Of a DNA stretch of 64,000 nt, positions 8,035 through 17,274 are shown piece after piece. Every line of letters starts with the position of its first letter. The stretch's first letter is position 1. Both the position numbers and the translations under genes were made by a program. Origin of the DNA: an uncultured Prevotellaceae bacterium (lineage in GTDB: Bacteria; Bacteroidota; Bacteroidia; Bacteroidales; Bacteroidaceae); assembly GCA_946534585.1 (NCBI GenBank), contig CAMNCV010000066.1, positions 1-64,000 of the forward strand, in the 5' to 3' direction. The notes beneath the pieces were generated by a model. The model was not told where the DNA came from. It made no database searches and was given only the letters and a program-made list of their open reading frames with translations.

Positions 8035-9201
8035 TTAGTTCTCTCCAAGAATTTTGTTTATTTCTTCTACTTTTGCCTTATTTCCAATTGCATTGTAAAG
8101 CATACGCAACTGCATTGGCCAGTTAGAAACAGTTTTACGATCTGGATCTAACTCACGAACTTTTTCGTAAGCCTCAATGGCACCATCAAAAGCAGCTTTC
8201 TGCTTAACAAGATAATCACCTAAAACGCGTCCCGTTCTCTTGTCTGCGTGATTTATTTCTATATCTGATGCGATGTTTGTATAACATACTCCAAGATTCT
8301 CCCAACCAGTTATATAGTTTGGATCAATCTCAACAACTTTCTTGTAATCGCCTAATGCTTCTTCGTATTTCTTTTGTTCTCCAAGCATTGTTCCGCGTAC
8401 AAGATATGCCATCTTGTTATTAGGATCTTTTGCTAAGGCCTGTTTTACTATTTCGTCAACTTTGCCACTCTCGCCTGTATAATAGTACAGAAGTGCAATC
8501 TGGGTGAAATACTTGTCTGGATTAAGTTCCTGCAGGGCTTTGATGTATTTGATTGTATCTTGCTTTGTGTCCAGATTTTGAGCAATACAACTCAGATAAA
8601 TCTGTTCGGCATTCTCTGATACCTGTGCGTCAGCAATAGCAGGCTTTGAGTATTTAGCAGCATTTGCAAAATCTTTCTTTTGATAAAAGCTTACACTTGC
8701 GAAGAAGTTTGCAAGATTTACATAAGGATCGTCACCTGCAAGTACACCTGCCATAGACTTCAGATTTGTACTGTTGATATAAGCCATACTATACAACAAT
8801 TTGTCGTCAGTATCTGTCGTTGAATTGGCAGCATTGATTAGATGTGGCCTGTAGGCCATCATTTCAATGTTTACTTCTTTTGCATTTTTAGCATTGTATT
8901 TATCACACATCGTTGCCATTTCTACTGCAGTAGCTATAGCTTTATAGTCAATACCAGCCTCATTCTTCGCTTCAATGGCCTCAACAGTCTTCTTCGCTGC
9001 AGGAAGAGCCAATTTATAAAGCTCAGAATATGCTTGTCCGAGCTGTTCGTCTGTTAATGTGGAAATCTGCTGGTCTAATACAGCCTTACCTGCGTTAAAA
9101 TCCTTTGTTGCTTTAATTTCCTTTGCAATCTTAGGATTGCCTTGTGCAAATGAGCTGATTGCTGCTACAGCAGCCAGCATCGTAATAAAAATCTTTCTCA
9201 T
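8035..9201 (-). CDS. Secreted TPR-repeat protein downstream of gyrA
   Basis: 388 residues with a signal peptide (ending ISSFAQ). The C-terminal half shows clear TPR units, for example AYLVRGTMLGEQKKYEEAL followed by DYKKVVEIDPNYITGWENL, and another ending YEKVRELDPDRK. The N-terminal half is alpha-helical without a known domain. Bacteroidetes often carry such a TPR gene directly after gyrA; the 76-bp gap and same strand fit co-transcription. Its exact role is unknown. Confidence 0.75.
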   Translation of the reverse strand: MRKIFITMLAAVAAISSFAQGNPKIAKEIKATKDFNAGKAVLDQQISTLTDEQLGQAYSELYKLALPAAKKTVEAIEAKNEAGIDYKAIATAVEMATMCDKYNAKNAKEVNIEMMAYRPHLINAANSTTDTDDKLLYSMAYINSTNLKSMAGVLAGDDPYVNLANFFASVSFYQKKDFANAAKYSKPAIADAQVSENAEQIYLSCIAQNLDTKQDTIKYIKALQELNPDKYFTQIALLYYYTGESGKVDEIVKQALAKDPNNKMAYLVRGTMLGEQKKYEEALGDYKKVVEIDPNYITGWENLGVCYTNIASDIEINHADKRTGRVLGDYLVKQKAAFDGAIEAYEKVRELDPDRKTVSNWPMQLRMLYNAIGNKAKVEEINKILGEN

Positions 9202-9277
9202 AATTGTTTATTCACAGTTGTTAGTTTTTCTTAATTATAGTAAGTCATTGTAAGTCACAAATGACTCTTCTGCTTAT

Positions 9278-11872
9278 CTATTCATTTGACGTTTCTTCTA
9301 TTTGAAGGTTTGATGATGTTTCTATATTATCGTCTTCTTCATCATCTATTTCCTCATGCGGAACAACGCAAACACTTGCAATGGCTTCGCTGCGTTTCTT
9401 TAAGTCGATGAGTTTAACGCCTTGAGTATTACGTCCTTTTTCTCCGCCTGTGTCAGCGATGGCGAAACGAATAGCTATACCGCTTTTATTGATAATCATA
9501 AGATCCTCATCGCCTTTCACACACTTTACAGCTACGACTTTACCTGTCTTATCAGTTACGTTAAGAGTATTGACACCCTTTGAGCCACGCTTGCTCAGAC
9601 GATATCCACCATCTTCTACTTTCATATAGGTTGTACCGTCTTCACGTGTCACTTCTGTCAGCACGCCAATCTTAGAGCGTTTTCCATAACCCTTCTCTGA
9701 TACTACCATCAATGACTGTTCAGGGTCATATGCAACCACCATTTCAATAACAGCATCGTCTGCACCAGAAAGTGTCATACCCTTCACACCTGTTGCCAAT
9801 CGGCTCATAGCACGTACATCTGTTTCATTGAAACGAACGGCTTTACCATTGCGACTAGCAAGTATCAATTCGTTATGTCCATTGGTAAGCATTACGTTTA
9901 CGACCTCGTCATCTTCTCTGATGTTTATTGCTTTCACTCCTAAAGAGCGAGGACGTGAGAATGCATCAAGGCAGGTACGCTTCACAACACCAGTCTTCGT
10001 TGCAAACACGACGAAATGATTCTGTAAGAACTCTGTGTCCGTGAACTTATGGCTCTGAATTCCGAGGAAAGCATTCACACTGTCATCTGGGTCAAGTTGC
10101 AACATATTCTGTATTGCACGCCCTTTCGAATCACGCGCTCCCTCTGGTATCTCAAAACAGCGCTGCCAATATACCCTACCCTTTCTTGTAAAGAATAGAA
10201 TCATGTCATGAGCATCAGCCGCATATATATACTCTGTAAAGTCCTGCTCACGTGTGCGGCTTCCTCGACTACCCGTACCGCCACGTGATTGAGCACGGAA
10301 ATCAGTCTGCAACGTACGCTTAATATACCCCAGATGACTCATTGTTATGACCACAGGGTCATTAGCATAGAATTGCTCAGGGTTAAACTCTGCATTAGAC
10401 AACTTTATCTCGGTACGACGTTCGTCGCTATACTTCTCCTTAACTTCTTGCAGTTCGTCTTTCATTACTTTTTTGCAAAGTTCAGGATCATCAAGTATTT
10501 GCTGTAAATACGCAATGAGTTTTTCTATTTCAATATATTCATTACGCAGTTCTTCTACACGCAGACCGGTAAGTTGTCCCAAGCGCATATCAACGATAGC
10601 CTTTGATTGTATTTCATCGATAGCAAAGCGAGTTTCCAATGAGCGTTGTGCATCACTCGGAGCCTTTGAGGTTCTAATTATTTTTACGACTTCGTCAATG
10701 TTATCAACAGCTATTATCAATCCTTCAAGGATATGTGCTCTTGCTTCTGCTTTTTTCTTGTCATATTTTGTACGGCGTATCGTAACATCATGACGGTGTT
10801 CTACAAAATATTTTACACAGTCCTTTAAAGTAAGCAGTCGAGGACGGCCTTTAACCAAAGCTATGCAATTTACAGAGAATGAGCTTTGTAAAGCTGTCAT
10901 CTTAAAGAGTTTGTTGAGTATAACGTTTGCATTGGCATCACGTTTTACATCAACAACTATACGCATACCTTGCCGTCCAGTCTCGTCATTAACATTTGAT
11001 ATGCCTTCGAGTTTTCCCTCTTTAACAAGGTCGGCAATATTCTCTATCATCTGAGCCTTGTTAACACCGTATGGGATTTCCGTAATGATAATCTTATCGT
11101 GCTGCTCGTCTGATTCTATTTCAGCTTTTGCACGCAGAATAATCCTGCCACGACCAGTCTCGTAAGCATCCTTGACTCCTTGTATGCCATAGATATAAGC
11201 TCCAGTTGGAAAATCTGGTGCTTTGATATATTGCATCAGTCCGTCAGTATCGATTTCAGGATTATCTATATATGCGCAGCATCCATCAATGACCTCTCCG
11301 AGATTGTGTGTAGGGATATTGGTGGCCATACCCACCGCAATACCATTTCCGCCATTGACAAGCAGGTTTGGTATCTTTGTAGGCATTACCGTAGGTTCTT
11401 GCAGAGAGTCGTCAAAGTTGTTCATCATATCTACGGTGTCCTTTTCAAGGTCATCCATGATATGCTCGCCCATTTTACTAAGACGGCACTCTGTATAACG
11501 CATGGCAGCAGGAGAGTCACCGTCCACGGAGCCGAAGTTTCCTTGTCCGTCAACAAGTGTATAACGCATGTTCCATTCCTGTGCCAGACGTGCCAACGCA
11601 CCATATACAGAAGAGTCACCATGAGGATGATATTTACCAAGAACCTCACCTACTACACGTGCACACTTCTTGTATGGCTGACTGCTTGTGTTATTGAGTC
11701 CCAGCATACCGTACAGAATACGGCGGTGTACTGGCTTAAATCCGTCACGCACATCAGGAAGTGCACGCGCAACGATTACCGACATAGAGTAATCAATGTA
11801 GCTTGACTTCATCTCATCCTCTATATTGATTTTCCGAATGCGGTCAAAGTCGTAAGTTTGTGTTTCGTCCAT
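9278..11872 (-). CDS. gyrA: DNA gyrase subunit A
   Basis: 864 residues. The subunit breaks and rejoins DNA during ATP-driven negative supercoiling, as an A2B2 complex with GyrB. The N-terminal domain is typical (DYSMSVIVARALPDVRDG; PVHRR). The catalytic tyrosine is Tyr126 in AAMRYTECR. In the quinolone region HPHGDSSVYG, Ser87 aligns with E. coli Ser83, while the place of E. coli Asp87 is Gly91, which I believe is normal for the phylum. The GyrA-box is degenerate (QSRGGTG). The C-terminal pinwheel repeats end in an acidic tail (IDDEEDD). GyrB is not in this window. Confidence 0.95.
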   Translation of the reverse strand: MDETQTYDFDRIRKINIEDEMKSSYIDYSMSVIVARALPDVRDGFKPVHRRILYGMLGLNNTSSQPYKKCARVVGEVLGKYHPHGDSSVYGALARLAQEWNMRYTLVDGQGNFGSVDGDSPAAMRYTECRLSKMGEHIMDDLEKDTVDMMNNFDDSLQEPTVMPTKIPNLLVNGGNGIAVGMATNIPTHNLGEVIDGCCAYIDNPEIDTDGLMQYIKAPDFPTGAYIYGIQGVKDAYETGRGRIILRAKAEIESDEQHDKIIITEIPYGVNKAQMIENIADLVKEGKLEGISNVNDETGRQGMRIVVDVKRDANANVILNKLFKMTALQSSFSVNCIALVKGRPRLLTLKDCVKYFVEHRHDVTIRRTKYDKKKAEARAHILEGLIIAVDNIDEVVKIIRTSKAPSDAQRSLETRFAIDEIQSKAIVDMRLGQLTGLRVEELRNEYIEIEKLIAYLQQILDDPELCKKVMKDELQEVKEKYSDERRTEIKLSNAEFNPEQFYANDPVVITMSHLGYIKRTLQTDFRAQSRGGTGSRGSRTREQDFTEYIYAADAHDMILFFTRKGRVYWQRCFEIPEGARDSKGRAIQNMLQLDPDDSVNAFLGIQSHKFTDTEFLQNHFVVFATKTGVVKRTCLDAFSRPRSLGVKAINIREDDEVVNVMLTNGHNELILASRNGKAVRFNETDVRAMSRLATGVKGMTLSGADDAVIEMVVAYDPEQSLMVVSEKGYGKRSKIGVLTEVTREDGTTYMKVEDGGYRLSKRGSKGVNTLNVTDKTGKVVAVKCVKGDEDLMIINKSGIAIRFAIADTGGEKGRNTQGVKLIDLKKRSEAIASVCVVPHEEIDDEEDDNIETSSNLQIEETSNE

Positions 11873-11965
11873 TATCTGTTGTTTGTTCTTTTGTTTTTAG
11901 TGGAATAATGCGTTTTTGGCACTTTAGATGGCCCCTATCGCATTTTATGCTCAAAATAACTCTTG

Positions 11966-11973
11966 CAAAATTA
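11966..11973 (-). promoter_or_regulatory. Probable gyrA -7 element
   Basis: TAATTTTG reads leftwards at 11973-11966, in the 206-bp gap between gyrA and cysE. No good TTTG lies 19-21 bp upstream, so the -33 part is weak. The leader would be about 85 nt. The rest of the gap shows nothing recognisable. Confidence 0.45.
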
Positions 11974-12078
11974 CGAAAAAAAGTTGAGAAACAGAAACCC
12001 TTACAGTCTAAAAATGCGCATTTTAAGGCTTTTTTGCATATCCATGAGTTATTACTACAGATTTGAAGTCTCTATAGC

Positions 12079-13014
12079 TTAAATGCCATAGCCATTTTCA
12101 AAACCTTTCATTTCTTTCAAATTCTTATATATTTTAGTATCGGGGGCAATATTGTCAGTAACCCAACGGTTTGCCCCTATGATGCTTCTGTCGCCAATGG
12201 TTATGCGCCCGAGTATTGTTGCATTTGAATATACTATCACGTCATTGCCAAGAATAGGATGGCGCGGAATACCCTTAATTAGATTGCCATTCTCATCAAG
12301 CGGGAATGAAAGCGCACCAAGCGTAACTCCCTGATATAGTTTCACGTTGTTACCAATGATACACGTTGCTCCGATTACTACGCCTGTGCCATGGTCAATG
12401 GTGAAATGATGGCCGATTTCTGCCGCAGGATGGATGTCAATACCTGTTTCGGAGTGAGCCAGCTCAGTTATCATTCGCGGTATCAATGGTACTCCGAGCA
12501 GGTGCAACTCATGAGCCAGACGATAGTTTACCAATGTTCTTATTACTGGATAGCAGCATATGATTTCGCCTACGGAGGTAGCTGCGGGGTCACCATAGAA
12601 TGCAGCTTCTACGTCAGTAGCCAACATTTCGCGTATTTTCGGTAATCTTCGTACAATTTCCATGGTTATCTCCATGGCACGTTTGCGAATTTCGTCAATC
12701 GAGAACTCGTCCTCATCGTTTATTACAAAGCACAATCCGGCAATTATCTGTTTCTTCAATAAACGGCTGAAGCGCTCCAGTGACACCCCAATATGATACT
12801 TCATTCCATGCAGGGTGACCTTTGATTGTCCGAAATAGCCAGGAAAAATAATACACCTTGCCAACTGAATTACTTCTCTCAAGGCATCATTTGATGGCAG
12901 AGGAACATTGTCATGAACCTTATGAAATAATTTGTCAAGACATTCCTGACACGACAATTCCTCTACAGTATTATCTACAACTGTGGCTATTTCTTTCATT
13001 ATATCAGTTTTCAT
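12079..13014 (-). CDS. cysE: Serine O-acetyltransferase
   Basis: 311 residues. It acetylates serine with acetyl-CoA in the first step of cysteine synthesis. The N-terminal helical domain (about 1-150) is followed by the left-handed beta-helix of hexapeptide repeats: GIDIHPAAEIGHHFTIDHG, where the His-Asp pair belongs to the active site, then GVVIGATCIIGNNVKLYQG and GNDVIVYSNATILG. This is the longer EpsC/SAT-like form common in Bacteroidetes. I chose the ATG at 13014; an upstream extension would start with TTG inside the promoter. No cysK follows. Confidence 0.92.
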   Translation of the reverse strand: MKTDIMKEIATVVDNTVEELSCQECLDKLFHKVHDNVPLPSNDALREVIQLARCIIFPGYFGQSKVTLHGMKYHIGVSLERFSRLLKKQIIAGLCFVINDEDEFSIDEIRKRAMEITMEIVRRLPKIREMLATDVEAAFYGDPAATSVGEIICCYPVIRTLVNYRLAHELHLLGVPLIPRMITELAHSETGIDIHPAAEIGHHFTIDHGTGVVIGATCIIGNNVKLYQGVTLGALSFPLDENGNLIKGIPRHPILGNDVIVYSNATILGRITIGDRSIIGANRWVTDNIAPDTKIYKNLKEMKGFENGYGI

Positions 13015-13053
13015 TATATATATAATAAGGTGTTTGTAAAAAGAAAACAGATA

Positions 13054-13084
13054 CAAAGTTACAAAAAAAATCAGAACCTGCAAA
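13054..13084 (-). promoter_or_regulatory. cysE promoter
   Basis: Leftward TTTG (13084-13081), 19 bp, then TAACTTTG (13061-13054). Transcription would start near 13047, 33 nt before the chosen ATG, which rules out the upstream TTG start at 13083. Confidence 0.75.
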
Positions 13085-13131
13085 ACAATCGCATCACTAC
13101 TGCTTAAAATTTGTTAAGGAAAGGAGAAAAA

Positions 13132-13163
13132 TTTGTTGTTCTCACATCTTTTATATAAATTTG
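13132..13163 (+). promoter_or_regulatory. Reverse rubrerythrin promoter
   Basis: TTTG (13132-13135), 20 bp, then TAAATTTG (13156-13163). The leader to the ATG at 13217 is about 47 nt. Confidence 0.7.
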
Positions 13164-13216
13164 CATACAAAAGGAAAACTGTACAACAACATTATTAACT
13201 TTAAAACAAAAACACT

Positions 13217-13777
13217 ATGAACAAGAAATTTATTTGCACCGTATGTGGCTACATATACGAAGGTCCGGAACCACCAGAGCGTTGTCCTCAGTGTAAAGTG
13301 CCAGCTTCTAAATTCAAGGAGTTGGAAGACAGTGAAGGCGGAATACAGTTCGTACAGGAGCATGTTATTGGCATAGCTAACGAATATGGCATTGATGAAG
13401 AGATGCGCAAAGATCTTAATGCTCACTGGATGGGCGAATGTACTGAGGTAGGCATGTACCTTGCCATGAGCCGTCAGGCTGACCGCGAGGGGTATCCAGA
13501 GGTGGCAGAAGCCTTTAAACGTTACGCATGGGAAGAGGCGGAGCATGCTGCTAAGTTTGCAGAGTTGCTTGGTGACGTAGTATGGGATACCAAGACCAAC
13601 GTTGAGAAGCGCATGAATGCAGAAGCAGGCGCATGTGAAGATAAATTCCGCATTGCAAAGAATGCCAAGGCACAAGGTTGGGATGCAATTCATGACACTG
13701 TGCATGAAATGGCAAAAGATGAAGCTCGCCATGGCAAAGGCTTCGAAGGTCTGTATAATCGCTACTTCAAGAAATAA
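13217..13777 (+). CDS. Reverse rubrerythrin (rubredoxin domain first)
   Basis: 186 residues. An N-terminal rubredoxin domain with four iron-binding cysteines (C7, C10, C23, C26) is followed by a ferritin-like diiron domain (E74 in GECTE, EEAEH at 106-110, DEARHG near the end). Classical rubrerythrin has the reverse order. Such proteins reduce hydrogen peroxide to water in anaerobes using electrons from NAD(P)H via a reductase. It acts in the cytoplasm. It has its own promoter, and dacB follows after 53 bp. Confidence 0.92.
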   Translation: MNKKFICTVCGYIYEGPEPPERCPQCKVPASKFKELEDSEGGIQFVQEHVIGIANEYGIDEEMRKDLNAHWMGECTEVGMYLAMSRQADREGYPEVAEAFKRYAWEEAEHAAKFAELLGDVVWDTKTNVEKRMNAEAGACEDKFRIAKNAKAQGWDAIHDTVHEMAKDEARHGKGFEGLYNRYFKK

Positions 13778-13817
13778 AAAGGATTAGGGCAACACGTCCT
13801 ATTTTAGAAAAGAACTG

Positions 13818-13824
13818 AAAGGAG
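13818..13824 (+). promoter_or_regulatory. Strong Shine-Dalgarno fixing a TTG start (dacB)
   Basis: AAAGGAG ends 6 bp before TTG at 13831. Most genes here have no clear Shine-Dalgarno, so this one is informative. Confidence 0.7.
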
Positions 13825-13830
13825 AAGAAC

Positions 13831-15129
13831 TTGAAAAAAGTTATTTCTGTTTTAATCGTACTTTTAATATTATTCCTCGCTGCAACCGTTACGCTACACT
13901 TCAAGGGTTGCGGCGGGGATTTATTGTGTGAGGATAGTACTGCTGTGGAATTGCCAGATATAGACGATTCCCTTCGTATGAGAATTGATACGTTTCTTTC
14001 AGCGGTTCCACCATGTGGCGATTTTGGTATGATGGTATATGATATTACGGCGCAGAAGGAAGTATATTCATACAATAAAGATTCGCTTATGCGTCCTGCT
14101 TCCTGTATGAAGATATTGACTTGCATGGCAGTGCTAAGATATATAGGAGCAGACAAAAAGCAATACAACAGACTATATACTACGGGAAACCTCGCAGGTG
14201 ATACTTTGAGAGGCGATTTAATATTGAAAACTCAGTTTGATACATCATTTAATCGCGATACTCTAAACCTTCTTGTAGATACGCTGAAGGGTATGGGTAT
14301 CAAGCATATAAGTGGCAACATTGTCATTGATATGGCTTTTACTGAGGCAATGGACCACGAAGAACACTGGATAATAGGTGATCTTCGCACACGATATATG
14401 GGACTTGTTCTGCAGGGATTTCCACGTATGCGAAAGGAGTTGATGGGCGCTCTATATATGAAGGGGATAAAATTAGATGGTGGCGATGTCTTATTGGGCA
14501 AGCTGAACCCCGCCATTTCGCAATTAGTAGCAGAAAACATCAACACTTATCATACCATGATAGAGAAAGCGCTGAAGGTTTCATCCAACATAAATGCAGA
14601 GGCATTGTTGTATCCACTTGGCTATATATATGACAAGAAAGGAAATTACAGGGAGAATGGAAAGTTGTTCTTGAATAATTTTCTGCAAAGGGAACTCAAT
14701 GTTATTCCTGCTCAGGTGTGCAACATAGATGACGGTTGCGGTCTCTGTCCTAATGACAGAGTTACGCCAGAGTTGCTGGTCAGACTGCTTATATATGCAC
14801 ATAACCACAAGAGTATGTATGAAGAGATACTAAATGATATGCCACTTGCAGGCGTTGATGGTACGCTTTATAAACGTATGCACCATCCTGAAATCAAAGG
14901 AAAACTTCGAGGTAAGACTGGTACATTGACACGAGAAGGAGGAGTAAGTTCGCTCGCAGGATATTTCATAGGCAAGGATGACCACTTGATTGCTTATTCA
15001 ATTATAAACAACGGATGCGGTGTAGAAGATGGACGCGCATGGCAGGATGAGTTCTGCCAGAAGGCCTTCAGACCATACATGTATATGGGTAAGTTGGAAG
15101 AACAAGTAATTGAAAATCAGTTAGAATAA
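13831..15129 (+). CDS. dacB: D-alanyl-D-alanine carboxypeptidase/endopeptidase, PBP4 family (S13)
   Basis: 432 residues with an N-terminal membrane anchor or signal (about 4-22). The three penicillin-binding motifs are present: SCMK at 91-94 (nucleophile S91), SSN at 251-253 and KTG at 362-364. Family S13 enzymes trim or cleave peptidoglycan stem peptides in the periplasm. The start is TTG at 13831; AAAGGAG at 13818-13824 lies 6 bp before it, an unusually strong ribosome-binding site for this genome that decides the start. Confidence 0.88.
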   Translation: MKKVISVLIVLLILFLAATVTLHFKGCGGDLLCEDSTAVELPDIDDSLRMRIDTFLSAVPPCGDFGMMVYDITAQKEVYSYNKDSLMRPASCMKILTCMAVLRYIGADKKQYNRLYTTGNLAGDTLRGDLILKTQFDTSFNRDTLNLLVDTLKGMGIKHISGNIVIDMAFTEAMDHEEHWIIGDLRTRYMGLVLQGFPRMRKELMGALYMKGIKLDGGDVLLGKLNPAISQLVAENINTYHTMIEKALKVSSNINAEALLYPLGYIYDKKGNYRENGKLFLNNFLQRELNVIPAQVCNIDDGCGLCPNDRVTPELLVRLLIYAHNHKSMYEEILNDMPLAGVDGTLYKRMHHPEIKGKLRGKTGTLTREGGVSSLAGYFIGKDDHLIAYSIINNGCGVEDGRAWQDEFCQKAFRPYMYMGKLEEQVIENQLE

Positions 15130-15135
15130 CCTACA

Positions 15136-15245
15136 GATGTAATAGTTATCTTATTACAGTGTAATCAGATGCTAATTACGGTGTAATCAGATAGTTATTA
15201 CCACCTAATCAGATACTGATTACGGCGTAAATAGAATGTGATTAC
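15136..15245. repeat. 22-bp tandem array 1 (5 units)
   Basis: Five contiguous units of exactly 22 bp (starts 15136, 15158, 15180, 15202, 15224), each NNN-GTAA (once CTAA)-N11-TTAC. Three units carry GTAATCAGAT or TAATCAGAT as the 5' arm. The array fills the gap between dacB and the thiE-like gene, beginning 7 bp after the dacB stop. Confidence 0.92.
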
Positions 15246-15269
15246 AAAGACACATTGTCATTGTGGAAA

Positions 15270-15812
15270 ATGATGGAGAATTTTAATGTAATAATTCTGA
15301 CTCAGCCTGATTTCATTTCTGATGAAATAACACGCATAAAGGAATATCTGAGCAGGGGATTATTCGTAAATATTAGGAAGCCTTCGGCTTTGGCTGAAGA
15401 AGTGGAGCAGATGATACTACAGTTGCCTGCAATTTACTATGGCCAACTGACACTGCACGACTTCTATTTCCTTGCAGATAAATATCATCTTGGGGGCATT
15501 CATCTAAATTCACGAAATAAAGAAATACCCAGCGGATGGACTGGCAGGGTAAGCCGGAGTCTGCATAGCATTGAAGAAGTGGAAAGATTGCGTGATGAAT
15601 ATGACTATGTGTCATTGTCACCAATCTTTGATTCTATATCCAAACAAGGATATAAGTCTGCTTTTTCAGAAGGACAGATAAAAAAAGCTAAAGAACTTGG
15701 AATTATAAACAAAAAGGTATATGCTCTCGGCGGAGTAACATTCAATCGTCTCGATGAAGTGAAGCGAATGGGATTCGGAGGTGCAATGATTTTAGGTGAC
15801 GCATGGAGATAA
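15270..15812 (+). CDS. Thiamine-phosphate synthase-like protein (ThiE/TenI family)
   Basis: About 180 residues forming a TIM-barrel with ThiE/TenI signatures: GIHLNSRN, SRSLHSIEEV, DYVSLSPIFDSISKQGY and ALGGV. ThiE joins the pyrimidine and thiazole phosphates to make thiamine phosphate; TenI is the related thiazole aromatase. The protein is shorter than typical ThiE (about 205) and keeps the phosphate-loop Ser/Lys, so either is possible; coupling to thiD favours a thiamine role. I chose the ATG at 15270 over the TTG at 15255. It overlaps thiD by 10 bp. Confidence 0.75.
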   Translation: MMENFNVIILTQPDFISDEITRIKEYLSRGLFVNIRKPSALAEEVEQMILQLPAIYYGQLTLHDFYFLADKYHLGGIHLNSRNKEIPSGWTGRVSRSLHSIEEVERLRDEYDYVSLSPIFDSISKQGYKSAFSEGQIKKAKELGIINKKVYALGGVTFNRLDEVKRMGFGGAMILGDAWR

Positions 15813-16555
15813 TTCTTTCTATAGCAGGCAGTGACTGTAGTGCTGGTGCCGGCATACAACAAGACTTGAAAACTGTTACGGCCATGGGGCATTATTGTGC
15901 TACGGTTGTGACTGCGGTTACGGCTCAGAACACTTTAGGTGTAAGTAGTGTTATGCCTGTTACGCATGATGTTGTAACAGGTCAACTTATGGCAGTACTT
16001 TCTGACCTGAAAATAAAAGCTATAAAAACGGGTATGATACCTAATCGCAAATGTGCCGAGGCTATAGTGGACGTGTTAAGGTTAGTAGATATACCGATAG
16101 TCTGTGACCCTGTTATGATTTCCACAAGTGGTACACCGCTGATGAGTGATGACTGCATTGACTATATAAAAGAAAATCTTTTCCCATTATGTAGGTTGGT
16201 AACCCCCAATATTCCTGAAGCAGAACGTCTAAACATTCTTAGTGTCATAGAAAAAGAGAGTACTCTCCCCTACTCTATTCTGATAAAAGGCGGACATGCA
16301 GAGTCAGAGGAAATGACAGATAGATTGATAATGGCTAATGGCGAAGAATATTCAATTACTTCGCATCGTATAGATACACACAATCTTCATGGCACAGGAT
16401 GTACACTTTCTTCGGCAATAGCCGTGGGATTGGCAGAGGGTCGTTCCCTACCAGATGCCGTTAAGCAAGCAAAACAGTGGATAAACAAAGGTATCGAGGG
16501 GGGCAAAGACTTGGCTGTGGGTCGTGGTAATGGTCCGCTTTGGTTCTATAAGTAA
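15803..16555 (+). CDS. thiD: Hydroxymethylpyrimidine/phosphomethylpyrimidine kinase
   Basis: 250 residues of the ribokinase-like ThiD family. It phosphorylates HMP and then HMP-phosphate for thiamine synthesis. Seen: IAGSDCSAGAGIQQD at the N-terminus (substrate site), KTGM near 75, VCDPVM, LVTPN, ILIKGGH, and the ATP/anion-hole GTGCTLSSAIA. It is translationally coupled to the thiE-like gene (10-bp overlap), and its 3' end overlaps the convergent trmN6 by 10 bp. Confidence 0.93.
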   Translation: MEIILSIAGSDCSAGAGIQQDLKTVTAMGHYCATVVTAVTAQNTLGVSSVMPVTHDVVTGQLMAVLSDLKIKAIKTGMIPNRKCAEAIVDVLRLVDIPIVCDPVMISTSGTPLMSDDCIDYIKENLFPLCRLVTPNIPEAERLNILSVIEKESTLPYSILIKGGHAESEEMTDRLIMANGEEYSITSHRIDTHNLHGTGCTLSSAIAVGLAEGRSLPDAVKQAKQWINKGIEGGKDLAVGRGNGPLWFYK

Positions 16556-17268
16556 AAGTCGCGCGTAATGTCAGCATACCACTTACTGCGACATCCATCA
16601 CACATTAGGTTCTGTTCTGTACATATTATCGTGGATGAGTGTTTCTCTATTCTTAGTAATACTCGTTTTGCGAGTTTTCTTTCCGTGGTACGTATTAACA
16701 GCTTCTCTGTAATAAACAGAGAGTTGTAGGCACACACACTTTCAATACGAGAGATATAATCTACAGGTATAATGATATTTATTATACCATTGTCTGACAA
16801 GAGTTTATTACTATGATATACTAATTCTTCATACGATAAGGTGTCAGTATGACGAGCAGTGTTGCGACTTTCATTGGGACAACGAAGACTTTCTTCAAAA
16901 AAAGGTGGATTAGAGACTATGCAATCAAACTTATTCGCGAATAGATTATTATCAGCATATTGTTGCAAACTATAATGTTTTACGCTTACTCTGTCAGCAA
17001 AAGGAGAACAATTTATGTTTTCCTGCGCTTGTCTTATAGCCCTATCATCTATATCAATGGCGGTAATATTTGCATTTGGAAAACGCTGTGCCATCATCAA
17101 AGCTACGAGGCCTGTGCCTGTACCAATGTCAAGTATATGCTTTCCTCCATAAGCCCATGCTCCAAGTAGCACTCCGTCGGTACCGACTTTCATGGCACAT
17201 TGGTCATGCTTTACAGTGAATTGCTTGAAAGCGAAGCCACCATCTATTTTTTTTATATCATTTGACAT
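16546..17268 (-). CDS. trmN6: tRNA1(Val) (adenine37-N6)-methyltransferase
   Basis: 240 residues. A Rossmann methyltransferase with SAM motif I (DIGTGTGLVALMMAQR), an acidic residue after strand 2 (AIDID) and the N6-adenine catalytic motif SNPPFF. FKQFTVKHDQCAMKVGTDGVLLG at the start is characteristic of the YfiC/TrmN6 group, which methylates A37 of tRNA-Val. It sits 6 bp after birA in a leftward cluster and is convergent with thiD. Confidence 0.85.
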   Translation of the reverse strand: MSNDIKKIDGGFAFKQFTVKHDQCAMKVGTDGVLLGAWAYGGKHILDIGTGTGLVALMMAQRFPNANITAIDIDDRAIRQAQENINCSPFADRVSVKHYSLQQYADNNLFANKFDCIVSNPPFFEESLRCPNESRNTARHTDTLSYEELVYHSNKLLSDNGIINIIIPVDYISRIESVCAYNSLFITEKLLIRTTERKLAKRVLLRIEKHSSTIICTEQNLMCDGCRSKWYADITRDFYL

Positions 17269-17274
17269 AGGCTG

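Noticed and set aside
9242..9265. Inverted repeat AGTCATT/AATGACT between gyrA and the TPR gene
   Set aside because: Only 7 bp arms and no T-run, which is expected by chance in AT-rich DNA.
9278..11872. Quinolone-resistance mutation in GyrA (Gly at the E. coli Asp87 position)
   Set aside because: Ser at the Ser83 position is intact, and Gly91 is probably the natural residue in this phylum; resistance cannot be claimed.
13151..13732. 193-codon open frame antisense to the reverse rubrerythrin gene
   Set aside because: The rubrerythrin frame has all metal ligands; the antisense frame shows no recognisable domain.
15136..15245. CRISPR array
   Set aside because: The unit is 22 bp with only about 8 conserved positions and no repeat/spacer division, no leader, and no cas genes in the window.
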